From NCBI RefSeq assembly GCF_037038585.1, contig NC_092520.1, forward strand, positions 151,899,104 through 151,963,103: a stretch of 64,000 bases of DNA, in the 5' to 3' direction. Of the stretch, positions 11,201 through 23,200 are shown in pieces. The notes beneath the pieces are model-generated. The model was not told the origin of the DNA, did not search any database, and saw nothing but the letters and a program-made list of their open reading frames with translations. How positions within the stretch are numbered: position 1 is the stretch's first letter; every line of letters begins with the position of its first letter. The stretch is from Patagioenas fasciata. Lineage: Eukaryota; Chordata; Aves; Columbiformes; Columbidae. The translations under genes and the position numbers were made by a program.

Positions 11201-14200
11201 AAAGGTGGGTGTGAAAGCCACAGGGGCGATGTGCAATCCCTTTGTGTGCCAGCCCACCTTTTGTCAGTGTGGGAAAGGCTCACAAACCAGCTTAACACAG
11301 AAAATAACTCCCCAGAAGTGCCGGAGCCAGCCCCACTACTGGCTTTGCTGCTTCAAGAGAAATATTTAGACTATAGGGTGCAGGGGACGTGCAGCTCAGG
11401 CTGTAACCTGAATGTCCTCAGGTAGCAGAAGGAGGTTTACTTGCTGGCTGTGGTCCAGCCTCACATTTTGCTAAAGGTGTCTCTAAGTGGTGACTGTCTG
11501 TCTTCCTTCCGCAGATGGGAAGGACACAGAAAGGCAGAGTCAGTCTTGCCCACCCTTCTAAAACAAGTTTTATGAGCCCAAGGTGTGATGCTCATCCCGC
11601 TGATGTAAGCCATGTGTTGTCTATAACACACTCAAGGAAAAGAAAATGGAATTGGCTCTGCTAAGTTCACAGCGTTTGGGGAAAGGATTCCTGGAGCCTT
11701 ATATTGAAAAAAAAATAATCTAAGCATAATTCTGAAGGGTATATTCCTTTAAGAAGTGCTATTAATTAAAACCCCCATGAAAACACTGTAAATTTGACTT
11801 CACCATCCCACTCCAGTATAATTGTAAACAAAAACTTGGCAACTGGTTGCAGTGCTGTATGAACAGGTGTGAAACCAATAAACAGTCTGGAAACTGCTCC
11901 CAGCCAAATGTACCTTGGGGCATGGGGAAAGGAAAGGAGGGAAAATGAAGCTTATTAGCATGGAGCTGTCCCCTTGTTCCTCCCTGTCCATTTGTGCTGT
12001 GGCTAGGTCCGCTCTGAGGATCTCCTCCAGCAGTGATGCTACCTCACCTTCTGTGCGTACAGCAGCTGGTTATATGTAGCAACGGTGGCTGACTCATTGG
12101 CACAGGCCTCCTTTGCCTTCTCATAAGTCATTTTGTACTGCCCTTGTGGGGACCGTAAGTGGAAAACCCCAACTGTGGTATCTGCAAAGAGAGAGAAGGA
12201 CCGGCTTTTTCTGAGGGGGTTTCCATGTCTGGCCACAGAGTCAACTGTGTCGTACAAATACCTGTGAATTTTGCGAAATGCAATTAAGACAGATGGTTCC
12301 CTTAGGGGTAACATTCCTACCTGGAATGCCCTCACCTATTCCTTCAGAAATCCGGTATTGCAAAGTATTTAAGCAACACGTTCTAACTTTAATCATCTCA
12401 TTGTTTCAAGGGGACACAAGGATCCTGGCCACTGGCTTCAGTGCAGTGGCACAGGAACAGCAATGTCCCAGTCCCGTGGCGTTCACGGTGTGCCATCCTC
12501 ACCTTGGAAGTGGAGATCAGTGCAGTCAGCGTCGGAGTGGCACTGCCCGTTGTCCTGCAAGCAGCGGTTGAGAGGAAGCTGCATCACTGAGCAGTTCAGC
12601 CCATCACCGATGTAGTTATTTTTACATTCGCACTTGCGTTTGTCCTGGTCAGAGAGAGAATAAAAAAGGCGAAAACAAATACTTAGCTAACTGCTGGAAA
12701 AATTTCACTTGATATAGCCAGGAATGGACAAACAGGAAAGTTGCTACTAACAACTGTGATTCAACTGACCACAAACTCTGAGGCTGATGTTTATTCTTCT
12801 AAGTAAAACGTTTACACAGGCTTGGGTTCTTTGCTGAATCAATACCAAAGCATAATTCCATTCACAAAACTAATGACATGCATTGGAGAATTATATGACA
12901 CATAATTAACAAAAATGGATGGCAAGCCTATCAAAATGATATTTAAATGATGGGGCATGGAAGCATGAAAGAAATTTAGTATTCCACTGATAATAATACA
13001 TTAAGAACTATAAACTAAGCAGTAGTTGGTGACATCCAGGGATTGCGATGGCTGGCAGCTGGAATGGATTAGCAGCAAGGCTTTTCTAGATAGCTTCTGG
13101 AAGATATATCAGGCAAGCTACCAATATGCAATGGACAGTGACACTGAAAACACCAGGACAAGTGCTGGATCAAATCACTGCACATGTTTTCCTCAACAAC
13201 TTTGACCGTGTGGGCCAAGGAATTCGTACAATGTGGCTGCAGAGCTTTTAAAGCTGGGTCCAGCCAACCAACAAGTGACACTGTTCTCCCAATTGTCCCT
13301 AGGTTTAGCTACCAAAATACATTCAGTTTCAATCCAACAAATTCCTAATGCAAATAGGGATATCCAATTAGGGAGAGCTGAGAAGGAGACAGAAAAATTA
13401 CACATGCAAAATACCCCATCTGTTGTAGCACCACTTTCCCCAGAGGAAAGATTTCAAACTGTTCCTCAGCCCTCAGCTGACAGGATACCAAATTGATGGG
13501 GAAAGCAGGCTGGAGCTATGTAAAGGTTGTTTTGGAAAACAGGGACTGTGAGAGGTAGAGAGTGGGATCCAGCCAGAGGAAGGATTTCTGCTGGCACCAG
13601 GCAGAAATGCCTCAGACCTCCCTGCTGGTGACGGAAATCATTCAACTTACAGGTCCTATGACAGTGCAAATGGCATGCTCGTGGCAGCCTCCATTGAACC
13701 CGTCGGCGCAAGGATTTATTGGAAGGCACATAAAGCCATCGCCTTTGTATCCTTTTTGGCAACTACAGAAGACTTTCACTCCCAGCTGCGTGCAGTCTGC
13801 TGCCTTGTGGCACCCACCGTTGCTTTGTTTGCAAAGGTCTGCAGCTGCATGGGAGAAAAGAAAACAGGTGAGTAAAGGATGTTCTTCACAAAGATAGACC
13901 ATCTCCAGATTTTTAAGGCACACTAAAAATACTAGAACACTTTGTTTGGGGATAAAAAATCCTGTTTGAGTTTTCTGAGGCATTCCTGAACTTGTGCAAA
14001 GGCTATCCTTTAGGGCTCTGAAGCTCTTGTCAAGGTGTCCTTGATTTAAGAGACATGGCATCAGCCTGCAGACTTCTGGCCAGGGTGACTTTGGAGAACA
14101 CAAGACACCTGGCTGAGAAAGAATGACTATTTCTGCAGCGATGTTACTGGGGAACTGCCTTACCAGAGGTCATCAAAGAAAATCCTGTAAGGGAAACCCT

Positions 14201-17200
14201 ATTGAAAACTCTTTTGTCTCTAAAACCCGAAGGAAGCACACTTCTTGTTGATACTCCTGCTCGGTAAAGCCTGTTGAAGCCAGCCACCTGCTTCGGAAAA
14301 CACTGATCTGTATATATCCTACATTTGTTCCACTTGCTGCAGTGTGGCAGTTTTTATGTTTGGCAGCCAAAATCTCATACTAGACAGTAACCGCATGCAA
14401 GCGTATGTGCAAGAGGGGACAACATGCTTTCTTGTAGCAGGCTGTGCCAGAGGGAGCTCACCTGTGCAGGTGATCCCATCCCCGTTGTAGAAGGGCTTGC
14501 ACTGACAGGTGTTGTTCTCTGTGCAGATGGCATTGATGGAGCAGCTTGGGGAACATACTGGCTGCAGAGCTGTGGGGAAGGCAGAATAGCTGGGGTGAAG
14601 ACGGTATTTATCTTATAATGCCTTTGTTTCATGCAGAAAGAAAAGCCCTCGTACTAGTCTTGCTAACTGGAAAACCTGTAAGAATTGATTTTTGACTGCT
14701 TAGCTCTAGGGTGATATCTTCCCTCACATAGCCCGAAGTCCCTCCAGAGGGGAGATAAACACTTATATTCCCGGTTCACAAAAGAGACAGGGAGGTGAAG
14801 GGAGATGTTTAATGTTCAGAGCAGAGTCCCTTAGCCTCCAGTGAGGGCTTCTGGCATTATTAACCCTCTATTGATCGTAAGTGCCATCAGCCCATGGCTC
14901 CACCCAATGGAGCCTGCTGGGAGGAGGCAGAGACCTAGCTTGGTTTCACACAGCCGGCCAGTCCATCCCGTTTCACAGAAACATCGTCCTGTTCCTGAAT
15001 AGCCTTCATCACACTGCCCGTTGGTCTTGCATTCACAGGCTGCAAAAGGAACAGAGAGGGATCACTTGCAGAGCTGCCTTTGGGAAAAGGGAAAATCTTT
15101 CCCTAGAGAAACATTAAATAGACTGTCAGTTTACATACAGTATTATTTACCAATTATTTAGATAAATTTAACCTCATGGTTTTTCACTACAAGGCCAGTC
15201 AAGCAGTGGGCCAGACTGCTCAGAGTGGATGGGCAGTTTCCCTCCTTGGAGGCTTGCAAGCCCAACAGGAGACATCCTGAATGTCTTGGTTTGAGCTCAG
15301 AGCTGACCCTGCTTTGAGCAGGGGCTTGGACTACAGACCTCCTGAGGTCCCTTCCAACCTAAATTATCCTGTGAACCTATGGTTTAATAACTGGCATTCA
15401 TTCACTGTTCCTCTGAAAATGAAAACGTATTTTGATCTGCATTGTGCTAGAGTGGTAAACTTCACAAAGAACTGTGGTGGGAAGAAGTTAATGTTTGAGC
15501 TGAAGGTCCAGCCCCATCCTCTTCTAATGTGTAGCAGCTCTAGTTGTGGGGAAGCCTTTTAGCCAGAGAGGAGTGAGTGAGGTGTGTGGAGAGAGAATGT
15601 GCTTGGTTGCTGCTTGTGGAAAAAGTCTGAGTAAGGAAGCCAAATACGAGGTTAGTGACCGTTGCTGTAAAATGTGGGCAGATTAGCTTTTTTTTTCTTT
15701 TTAATTTGGTATTTTTATGACTAAAAGCTTCTGAATTCCTTTTGTTCCTTTTATACATGGGATGTTACTGCTTCTGCCCTGCAAACTGAAGCATGATGGA
15801 GTGATTTCATCTATAGGTGATTTTTTTTTTTTTCCCGCTCTTTGGACCCTGCAATAACTTACGTGCAGAGTCCTTCTTACAGAATTATTGGTGTCTCTCT
15901 GTTGTATAATGTAATGAAATAGCATCCTGTCTTGTTTTTCCCCTCTTCCTGAAATATTGCTGTTTAAAGATGAAAATGATGCAGGACTTGGGAAACTAAT
16001 TCTGTGAAGACCTGTTCATGCTGAAAAGGAGTTTTATTGTCTGGTTATCTAATTTTTGGCTGACATAAATATATATTAAAGAGGCTATAAAATATTTTTT
16101 CTGTTAGCACAATCTGGGTCAGACTACCAGCTCACACAGTTTATGCTGTGTTGTGCTATAAACTGCTAAATTGCAGGTAAGCATACTCTTGAGCATTGGT
16201 ATCCAGAGTTAGTGTCTTGCCTCCACCCCAAAGACACCTAGCTTATAAACGCCTCTGTATGTGCCTCATGAGCACTACAGGTGCACACAGTTAGGATGGA
16301 AGGGTTAATGTTGTAGCTTCCCATCTGAAGGCTTTATGTTGGGAAAGTATTTTAAATTTAAAGGGTGATATTGATCCTGGTTCCACTTAGTTTACATTTA
16401 AAGCCGTGATGAAATGGAATATGTGAGAAGTTTCTTGGCTGCTGACCCTCTTCGCAAACTATTTTCATCTTGGTGTTCTTTTTTTTTTCTTTTCTGCAAA
16501 AGTAGTGTGTGGCCTTGGTCTCCTGCCGATCCTTTAGGAATCACATTGCTAAAGTGCTGTCTTGCCCTCGATGGGGATGAGGTAGGAGGCTGTGCTGTAG
16601 TTGAAAACACTTGTTGATGGAGGTTCTGTCTCCATCCTCTGTTACTTGTGTGCAATATGAGGACAAGAGAAGCCTTGCAGAGAAAGCTAAGGAAGCATCT
16701 GCTCCCTTGCCTTCTGAGACCTTGTGCTATCCCACTGTGTGAAGAGGTCTTTGGAGAAAAATGTTGGTATTGAAAAGGGGAAGCCTTTCTTGGTTTACTT
16801 AACCTACCACTGACAAAATAGTTTAGGTGTGATGTGGGCAACAGCAAGGAAGGGAAACTTCAACTTACGCCTGCAGCTGGAGCCATATCTGCCCGGCAAG
16901 CAGAGCTCGCAGGAAGTCCCGTTGAAGCCACTGTTGCAGCGGCACTCCCCTGTCCCACTGTATCCATCATCACAGGAGCCGTGGTTATTGCATGGGGTCT
17001 CTGGGCCCCCAGGGCAAGCTGAAAGGTTTAAGAAAAAAAAAAGTGGCTGTTTAGCTCAAGTGTGTGTTTATTCATTGTCACTGTTATTTATTGTTTCGTA
17101 AATATCCTTGAACTGGGGAAGGCTTGTAAATGCATCTTTGCTGGGGTGTGTAAAAGCACCTGTGACACTTGCAAGCTTCATGCTCCAAATTCCTTGATGC

Positions 17201-20200
17201 ACTTCTACAACTTCTGTCAGAAAGGTGTTGTGGACTCTCCCAGCCCTGGGTCTGGATGCTGTTGCCTGGTTGCTTGCTCATTCAGATCCATCAGTGAATG
17301 GCACTGCCCAGGCCCTGCCCAAATCCAGCCTTGCTTGTGCACATCCATGTGGTCTCTGTGCTGCTGCAGTGAGCACAAAAGGCATCTGGGCTGGACAAAA
17401 TTTCTTGGGATCCCCATGTGTTTCTCAAATCCAGCCAGTGTGCTGGCAGGGCTGTGTGTCCCTGGACCTGTCTGCCAGCAGAGATCCTAACCCAGATCCT
17501 GACCCCCTGTGACCTTTTGAGAGCCTTGGTACTGTTCCCCATGGGACTGGCAGGTGAAGGAGCACACCTTTCCTTAGTGTCTGCTTACAAGCAGCTGCAG
17601 ACAAAGCTTCCCAAACTGCCTCACACCTGTTGAAAGCTACGATATCTGAGCTTACTCCACTGATGTGTGCACTTGCACATGGCTGAGGAATTGTATACTG
17701 TGTCTCTGGTCTGTCCTGGTATCACTGTCATGAACCTGATGTCCTATTTTGTGTTGAAAGCACTTTCAGCTGGTGACCAATTAAGACTCACTGGGCTTGG
17801 TTATAGCAGGGCAGTCTTTACTTTCTGTAGCAGGGGTGTCAAACTCATTTTCACCAGGGGACACATCAGCCTTGTGGCTGCCTTCAAAGGACCAAATGTA
17901 ATTTTAGGACTGTATAAATGTAGGACTCATTACATTAATACAATCCTAAAATTACAATCAGCCCTTTGAAGGCAACTGCCAGGCTGATGTGGCTCCCAGT
18001 GAAAATGAATTTGACACCCCTGCCCTATAGCATTCATTTAGTTTGCCACTAGCATGGCGTTTCAAACTTGCTGTAAACGTGAAAAAGAGATTATTTGGAA
18101 TAGAAAAGCAGTAATATTTTCTGTGTACTTTAGCTCTTCCAACAGAGTTTCCTCATCTTGCAGCTGGTCTCTCCTCATGCCCCCTATCCCAGCTCTTGCA
18201 GCTCAGCCTGCTGGGTGCTGCACAGCTGTGTTTGGGGAGGCCACAGACCAGCAGAGGTGTGTGTCGTACCTTGGCAGTCTGGTCCAAAGTAGCCCTTGCA
18301 GCACTTGGCCGTGTGGATGACCATGGAGCAGTTCCTCCGGCAGCCGTCCCTCCGTAGCCCATAGGACCTGTATGTGCACCACTGGATTTCTTCCTGGGCA
18401 TCACATGTGCCAGCACAGAGAGGGGGAAAACCACAGTAAGATGAGTGCTATGTGGCAGTTTGGTTTATTTCCTCTTTAAATAGCAGTTTCTGATGCACAT
18501 TGCATCAAAATGTGATGTGTGAAGTGTGATGCCCCTGCCTTCTCTTTGATTCCCCACTTGCTAAGCACCATTGATGAGGATGGAGGGGCTGCTCCAAAGT
18601 CAACCAAAGCACTTGCTAGTTGATACTGTGTGAGACTGACAAACGTCCCCCACCACAAGTGTCTGGATGTTTGCCCAGTGACAGCTTTGTCCCTGATGCT
18701 TTATGGCATCACTGGACCGCGTGGTTTCACTGCTGAGGGTTCTCTTTTTATTTTTTTCAAAGCAACTTATTCTAGTTTCCTTGCGTGAAGCAGAGACGAG
18801 CAGGTTAATACTGCTTAAATGCAAAATTTTAATGTATTACCTTTGGTTTTGTCCCTGGAGGGCATTTAGAATTACTGAAACAGCTAACACAATGTCCCTG
18901 TTGTAAAAAATAGAAAAGAAAAAAAAGTATTAAAATAATGGCAACAGAAGGCTGTTTGACATGGACAAAAACTCTTTTATGAGAACAGCAAATATGAGCA
19001 GTCTAGGCTTATTACACTTGAAACAGATTATTAAAAACTCTGGAAAAAGGAGAGGAGAATGACAACAAAATAGTTGAATTAATTTAGTGCCATGAAATGC
19101 AAGAAAATAGTTTTGATACCAGAATATAAGTTTTGAAGAAGAAACTTTGCTCTGGATTTGAACAAATAGGGAAGAGATGGTGAATATTCTTCAAAGAAAT
19201 ACTGAGGTGCTCTGCATCAGATCTAGATGTCTAATTGGGAGTAGAGGTAAATGGTTACTTCTTGGGAAGTGCTGATCAGATTAGAGGAAATTATATCTGT
19301 TTAATTTAATTTAATAACAACATGAAACAAAAGGTAACCTGACCAGATGGGTTAAACACAAGTGTTGGTTTTATCATCATCATCAAAATATAAATGCCAA
19401 TTAGCTTTTTTTAAGACTGGCCTTTTTTTTTTTTTTTTGGTTGGTTGGTTGGTTTGTTTGTTTGTTTTTTACTTCTAGGTAACTTTTTCATACATTCAAA
19501 TAAAATTATTTTGAAACCATTTTTAAATGGGTTCCAAACCTCCTGTTTGTGGGACCCATCAAAGTTCATGGAGAAAATGTACTCCACACTAACAGTGCTT
19601 GTTCAGGTGTGTTAAAGGATATTTCTGGGAAAGCAAGAAATGTGAGAGACCAAGAGCCTGGCTAACAGACTAGGCAGCTCTTGATCTTGTGCCCTTAGCA
19701 GCCTGTGCAGCTGCGAAAGCAATGCCGTTTCTTTGTACTTGGGAACTTTGTAAAAGCAATCTGTATGACCAAGTTCATAGTGTGAATTTGTATTAATTTA
19801 AAAGCATGATAGGGAGATCTGTCCATGCTCAAATTTATGCTTGCATTTATAAGGCACTGTTCTTACTGAAAACAGAGAAGAGCTCAGTAAACAGGTCTTA
19901 ACTGAAACCACTTGGCCTTTCTGTTGCTTAGTGTGGATGCAGGATTTCTGTTGTGTATCTATCTTTCAGGCTTCATATTGCACTTCTTAACTTAAGCTCT
20001 AACCAGTGCAGCAGATGAAGCCATCCTGAAGTAGTAGGACTTAATCTCAGCAGTGTCAAAGCTGCCGCAAGTTTTGCCCTGGTCTCTGCGAGGACAGGGT
20101 TTGGCCCTCGGTCTGTGTCTTTGCTAGGATGGGAGACCAAAAAAGAGAACTGACCATGAAATCCACAGTGAAGAAGCTGTCACAGCGTCCCCCCAGGCTG

Positions 20201-23200
20201 GGGTCCGTCAGCAGGCAGTTGATGCCGTAGGCAATGCCCGCGTCAAACTCCAGCTGCCGCTGCATGATCTTGCACTGTCTGTCATTCAGGAAAAGGGTGC
20301 CCTGAGAGATGGGATAGGGAGAAAGGAGCATAACAAGTCATGAGCCCGGCTGAATCCAGGGCTCAGATGGGAGCGGGGGATCATCCTCTTGTAGGAATGT
20401 TCTTGGTGTGTTGAACTATCCCATAGCTAACAATGACAGCTGCAGGGGCTTGAAACCAATTTGGGGACCTCTCTTCCTGTAGCTGAATGCTATAACCTCT
20501 CAGATGGGCAGACCTTTTTCCTTTCCTGAAAGGGACAGATTAAGTAAGACGGATGTTCACAGGTTTACCTATGCATGTTTAGGCTTAGCCATGTTTTTGG
20601 AGGCAGATGCTTGCCAGGTATGATATGATATATTTGCAAAGAAAAATGTGCCATTCTGGTGTAACAGGATGCATGCATGCCTCCAATCTTAGCTCATAAG
20701 TCCTTACGAATCAGAGTTTGCATGCAGATGCTATGTTCGTCTGGCTTTTGCCAAAGCCAGATTCACCTTAGTGATTTTCCATTGTATATTTCATCGTAGT
20801 AAAATGTGCTGATATTTCAGTTTTGAGGTAACTGAGTGCTGTTTTGAACAAACAGCATCTTACAATAGAGAAAATCACAGCTCCAAGGAGTCCTGCAAAT
20901 CATGTAGTTTGCTGAATCTGATGGGTTGGCTGCCCTGGTTTTGTAATGGTTGGTATGGACTGGTGAAGACCAATTAAGTTTTGGTGCCACTGACCCTCTC
21001 TGGGGACTACGCACAAGCACAGTGGGTCCTGCAGGAGGGGGAAGGGGTAAGTGTGCTGGCGGTGTGAACACTTACAATCTCCCTGTTATCCCCACAGCTA
21101 ACGCTGAGGTTGGAGCCCTGCAGGGTCTTCAGCGAGGCAGAGCTGGGGAGCTGGTAGGCCAACACCTGGAAAGGAAAGAGGGGAGATGCATGTGTCTGGG
21201 CTTGCATGTCCTGGCCTTGGCAATACTCCTAAAAATAAAGGGCTTACCGCAGCATCACGGACAATGTGGAATTTGAGGTACTGCACCAGTTTGTCAGTGT
21301 TGGACTTTTTGAAGAGGAAGTCCTGCTGCTCCTGTGGCAGCCCACGGATAGCTGCGTCTGTGGGCCAGAAGAGTGTGACGGGTTTGTGAATAGGATCGTA
21401 GATCAGGCCAAGCAGGTTGTTTTTCTGCAACATGCCAAAAATTGGGATGGAAGATTAATGCTCCGTCTAAAATGACATTGAACCTATGGGGTGGATGTCT
21501 GGTATAACCTGCTGCAGTGGCCTGTGGGCTGCCTGGTCACCAACCTGCAAACACCGTGACTTTAAAAAACAGATGGCTGAGTGGAGCTGCCCAAGTTGAG
21601 TTACATGACTGACTTCTGAGAGGTGCTTCATCACTCAGGGCTGCCCACTGAAAACGAGGCTGACGGCTCAACTTTAGGCTCAAAAATTCATACTTAGGTC
21701 AAACCTTGGCCACATAATTTGACATATGGTAGGACACAGCTGAGTGGGGAAGGAAAATGTGGCTGTGGGTATAACTGACATCCTCGTACCTCTGTGGGAG
21801 AGGGATCACATGGTGACCAGGGTTGTCTTGTACTGTGTTGTAAGCCCTTTGGCTCCACTGAACACCAACCTGCCAGTGATGCCATGTCTGTGGTTTTGTC
21901 TTTAAAAAAAGTGTTTAAAAATCTTTGTCTAACGGCTGCTGTCTCTTGTGTCCTCACCTCTAGCAAACTGCTGAACAGGATGTATCCATGTTTGGCTGCA
22001 ACCATTTTCAGGCTTTCCTACAAAGAAAGGAAGGAATTTCAGTAATTTATCTCATAAATACATTATATGGGTATTTAAAAGGCAGATATTGCCTTGCTTT
22101 CCCCGTAAGTCCCTTCTTATTATGAAATCAAAGCCATTGTAAAAGCCCTGTGGAGAGGTCCTTTTATACTGTTCTTTCTATAACTGTAATTCCTGAACTA
22201 ATTTTAAATATAACATTTAATTTATTCAGCAGCATCAAACAATGTTTGTATAAGGTCTTTTTAGTATACATATATGTATATATATTTTTTTTTGTGACTT
22301 ACGTGATTTACATAACTAACAGTAGCTGTGGAAAAGCCCGTGGGTTGAGAATGGCAATGAACTGCACATACCTTCTTAGGGGGGAAATCCTGCATATGTG
22401 GTGGGACCAGAATTTGGTTTATGACATGGATCACGCCATTTGTGCCAACAGCATCATGGAGTATAATTTCAGCTTTGTTGTTCAAAAATACCGAGTTCTG
22501 GAAAGGCAACAAAAACACTTTTTCTGTGGGAGGCTGATGCCAAATTTATTTGACATGGTGAGCCCAGACCATCCTTTCTTTGTAACAAACAGTAGCTTCA
22601 GTTTTAATAAATTACCCTTTTCTCTCATTATGGTCATAAACCCAGTGTCTGAGGACAAAACAACTTGCATCAAAGCAAGGGCTGTACAACCACTCTTCGC
22701 ATAGCAGATAAGTACAAAATGCTTCACCTGAATGACAGTCTTCTTTTAATGCTATTTATTTGTTTTTGTGCATTAGATGAGGAAAGGGAACCATTCAGGT
22801 GTTTTAAAAAAGCTGAATGAGCACAGACTTTTGTTATTGTCCCCTGTTTCTTCAAGCTCTGTTACCTGAGAGTAGCTGATGTGTATTGGGTCCCCATGGA
22901 GAGAGGTGATGTTGGTGATTGTTGTCAGGTCATTGTACAACAGACTGGCACAACCCACCATATGGTACCGGAGAATTTGAGGCATCACTCCTTTGGCAGT
23001 CCAGTCTTTGACCTGCAGCAGAAAGTGGAGTGTTTAAGAAGTGGTTGTGCAAGGCACCTGAATCCAAAAATTCATGGTCAGCTTGCCAAAAACTTCTGGC
23101 CTTTTTACTTACTCGTGGGTCGCTGTTTAGTATGTCTGTGCGAGGTACAAACAGAGTGAAAGGGCCAGGGCCTGCAATATCTCTGACAGACGAGGACTGC

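Noticed and set aside
10782-11425. Several overlapping frames of 80-134 codons on both strands near the Link exon
   Set aside because: GC-rich chance frames around exon w51. Only the Link-encoding part matches a protein family.
18394-18440. Upstream extension of exon w44 giving extra cysteines in frame
   Set aside because: The cysteine spacing looked right by chance. The pyrimidine tract there marks an acceptor at 18393, and the true homologous segment is micro-exon w43.
19990-20154. Candidate extra exon just after w42
   Set aside because: An open frame with two cysteines follows an AG, but no usable donor exists. The missing segment was found at 18841-18897.
22150-22704. A 184-codon plus-strand frame
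   Set aside because: It overlaps exon w38 in antisense and AT-rich intron. The composition is random and no family is recognised.
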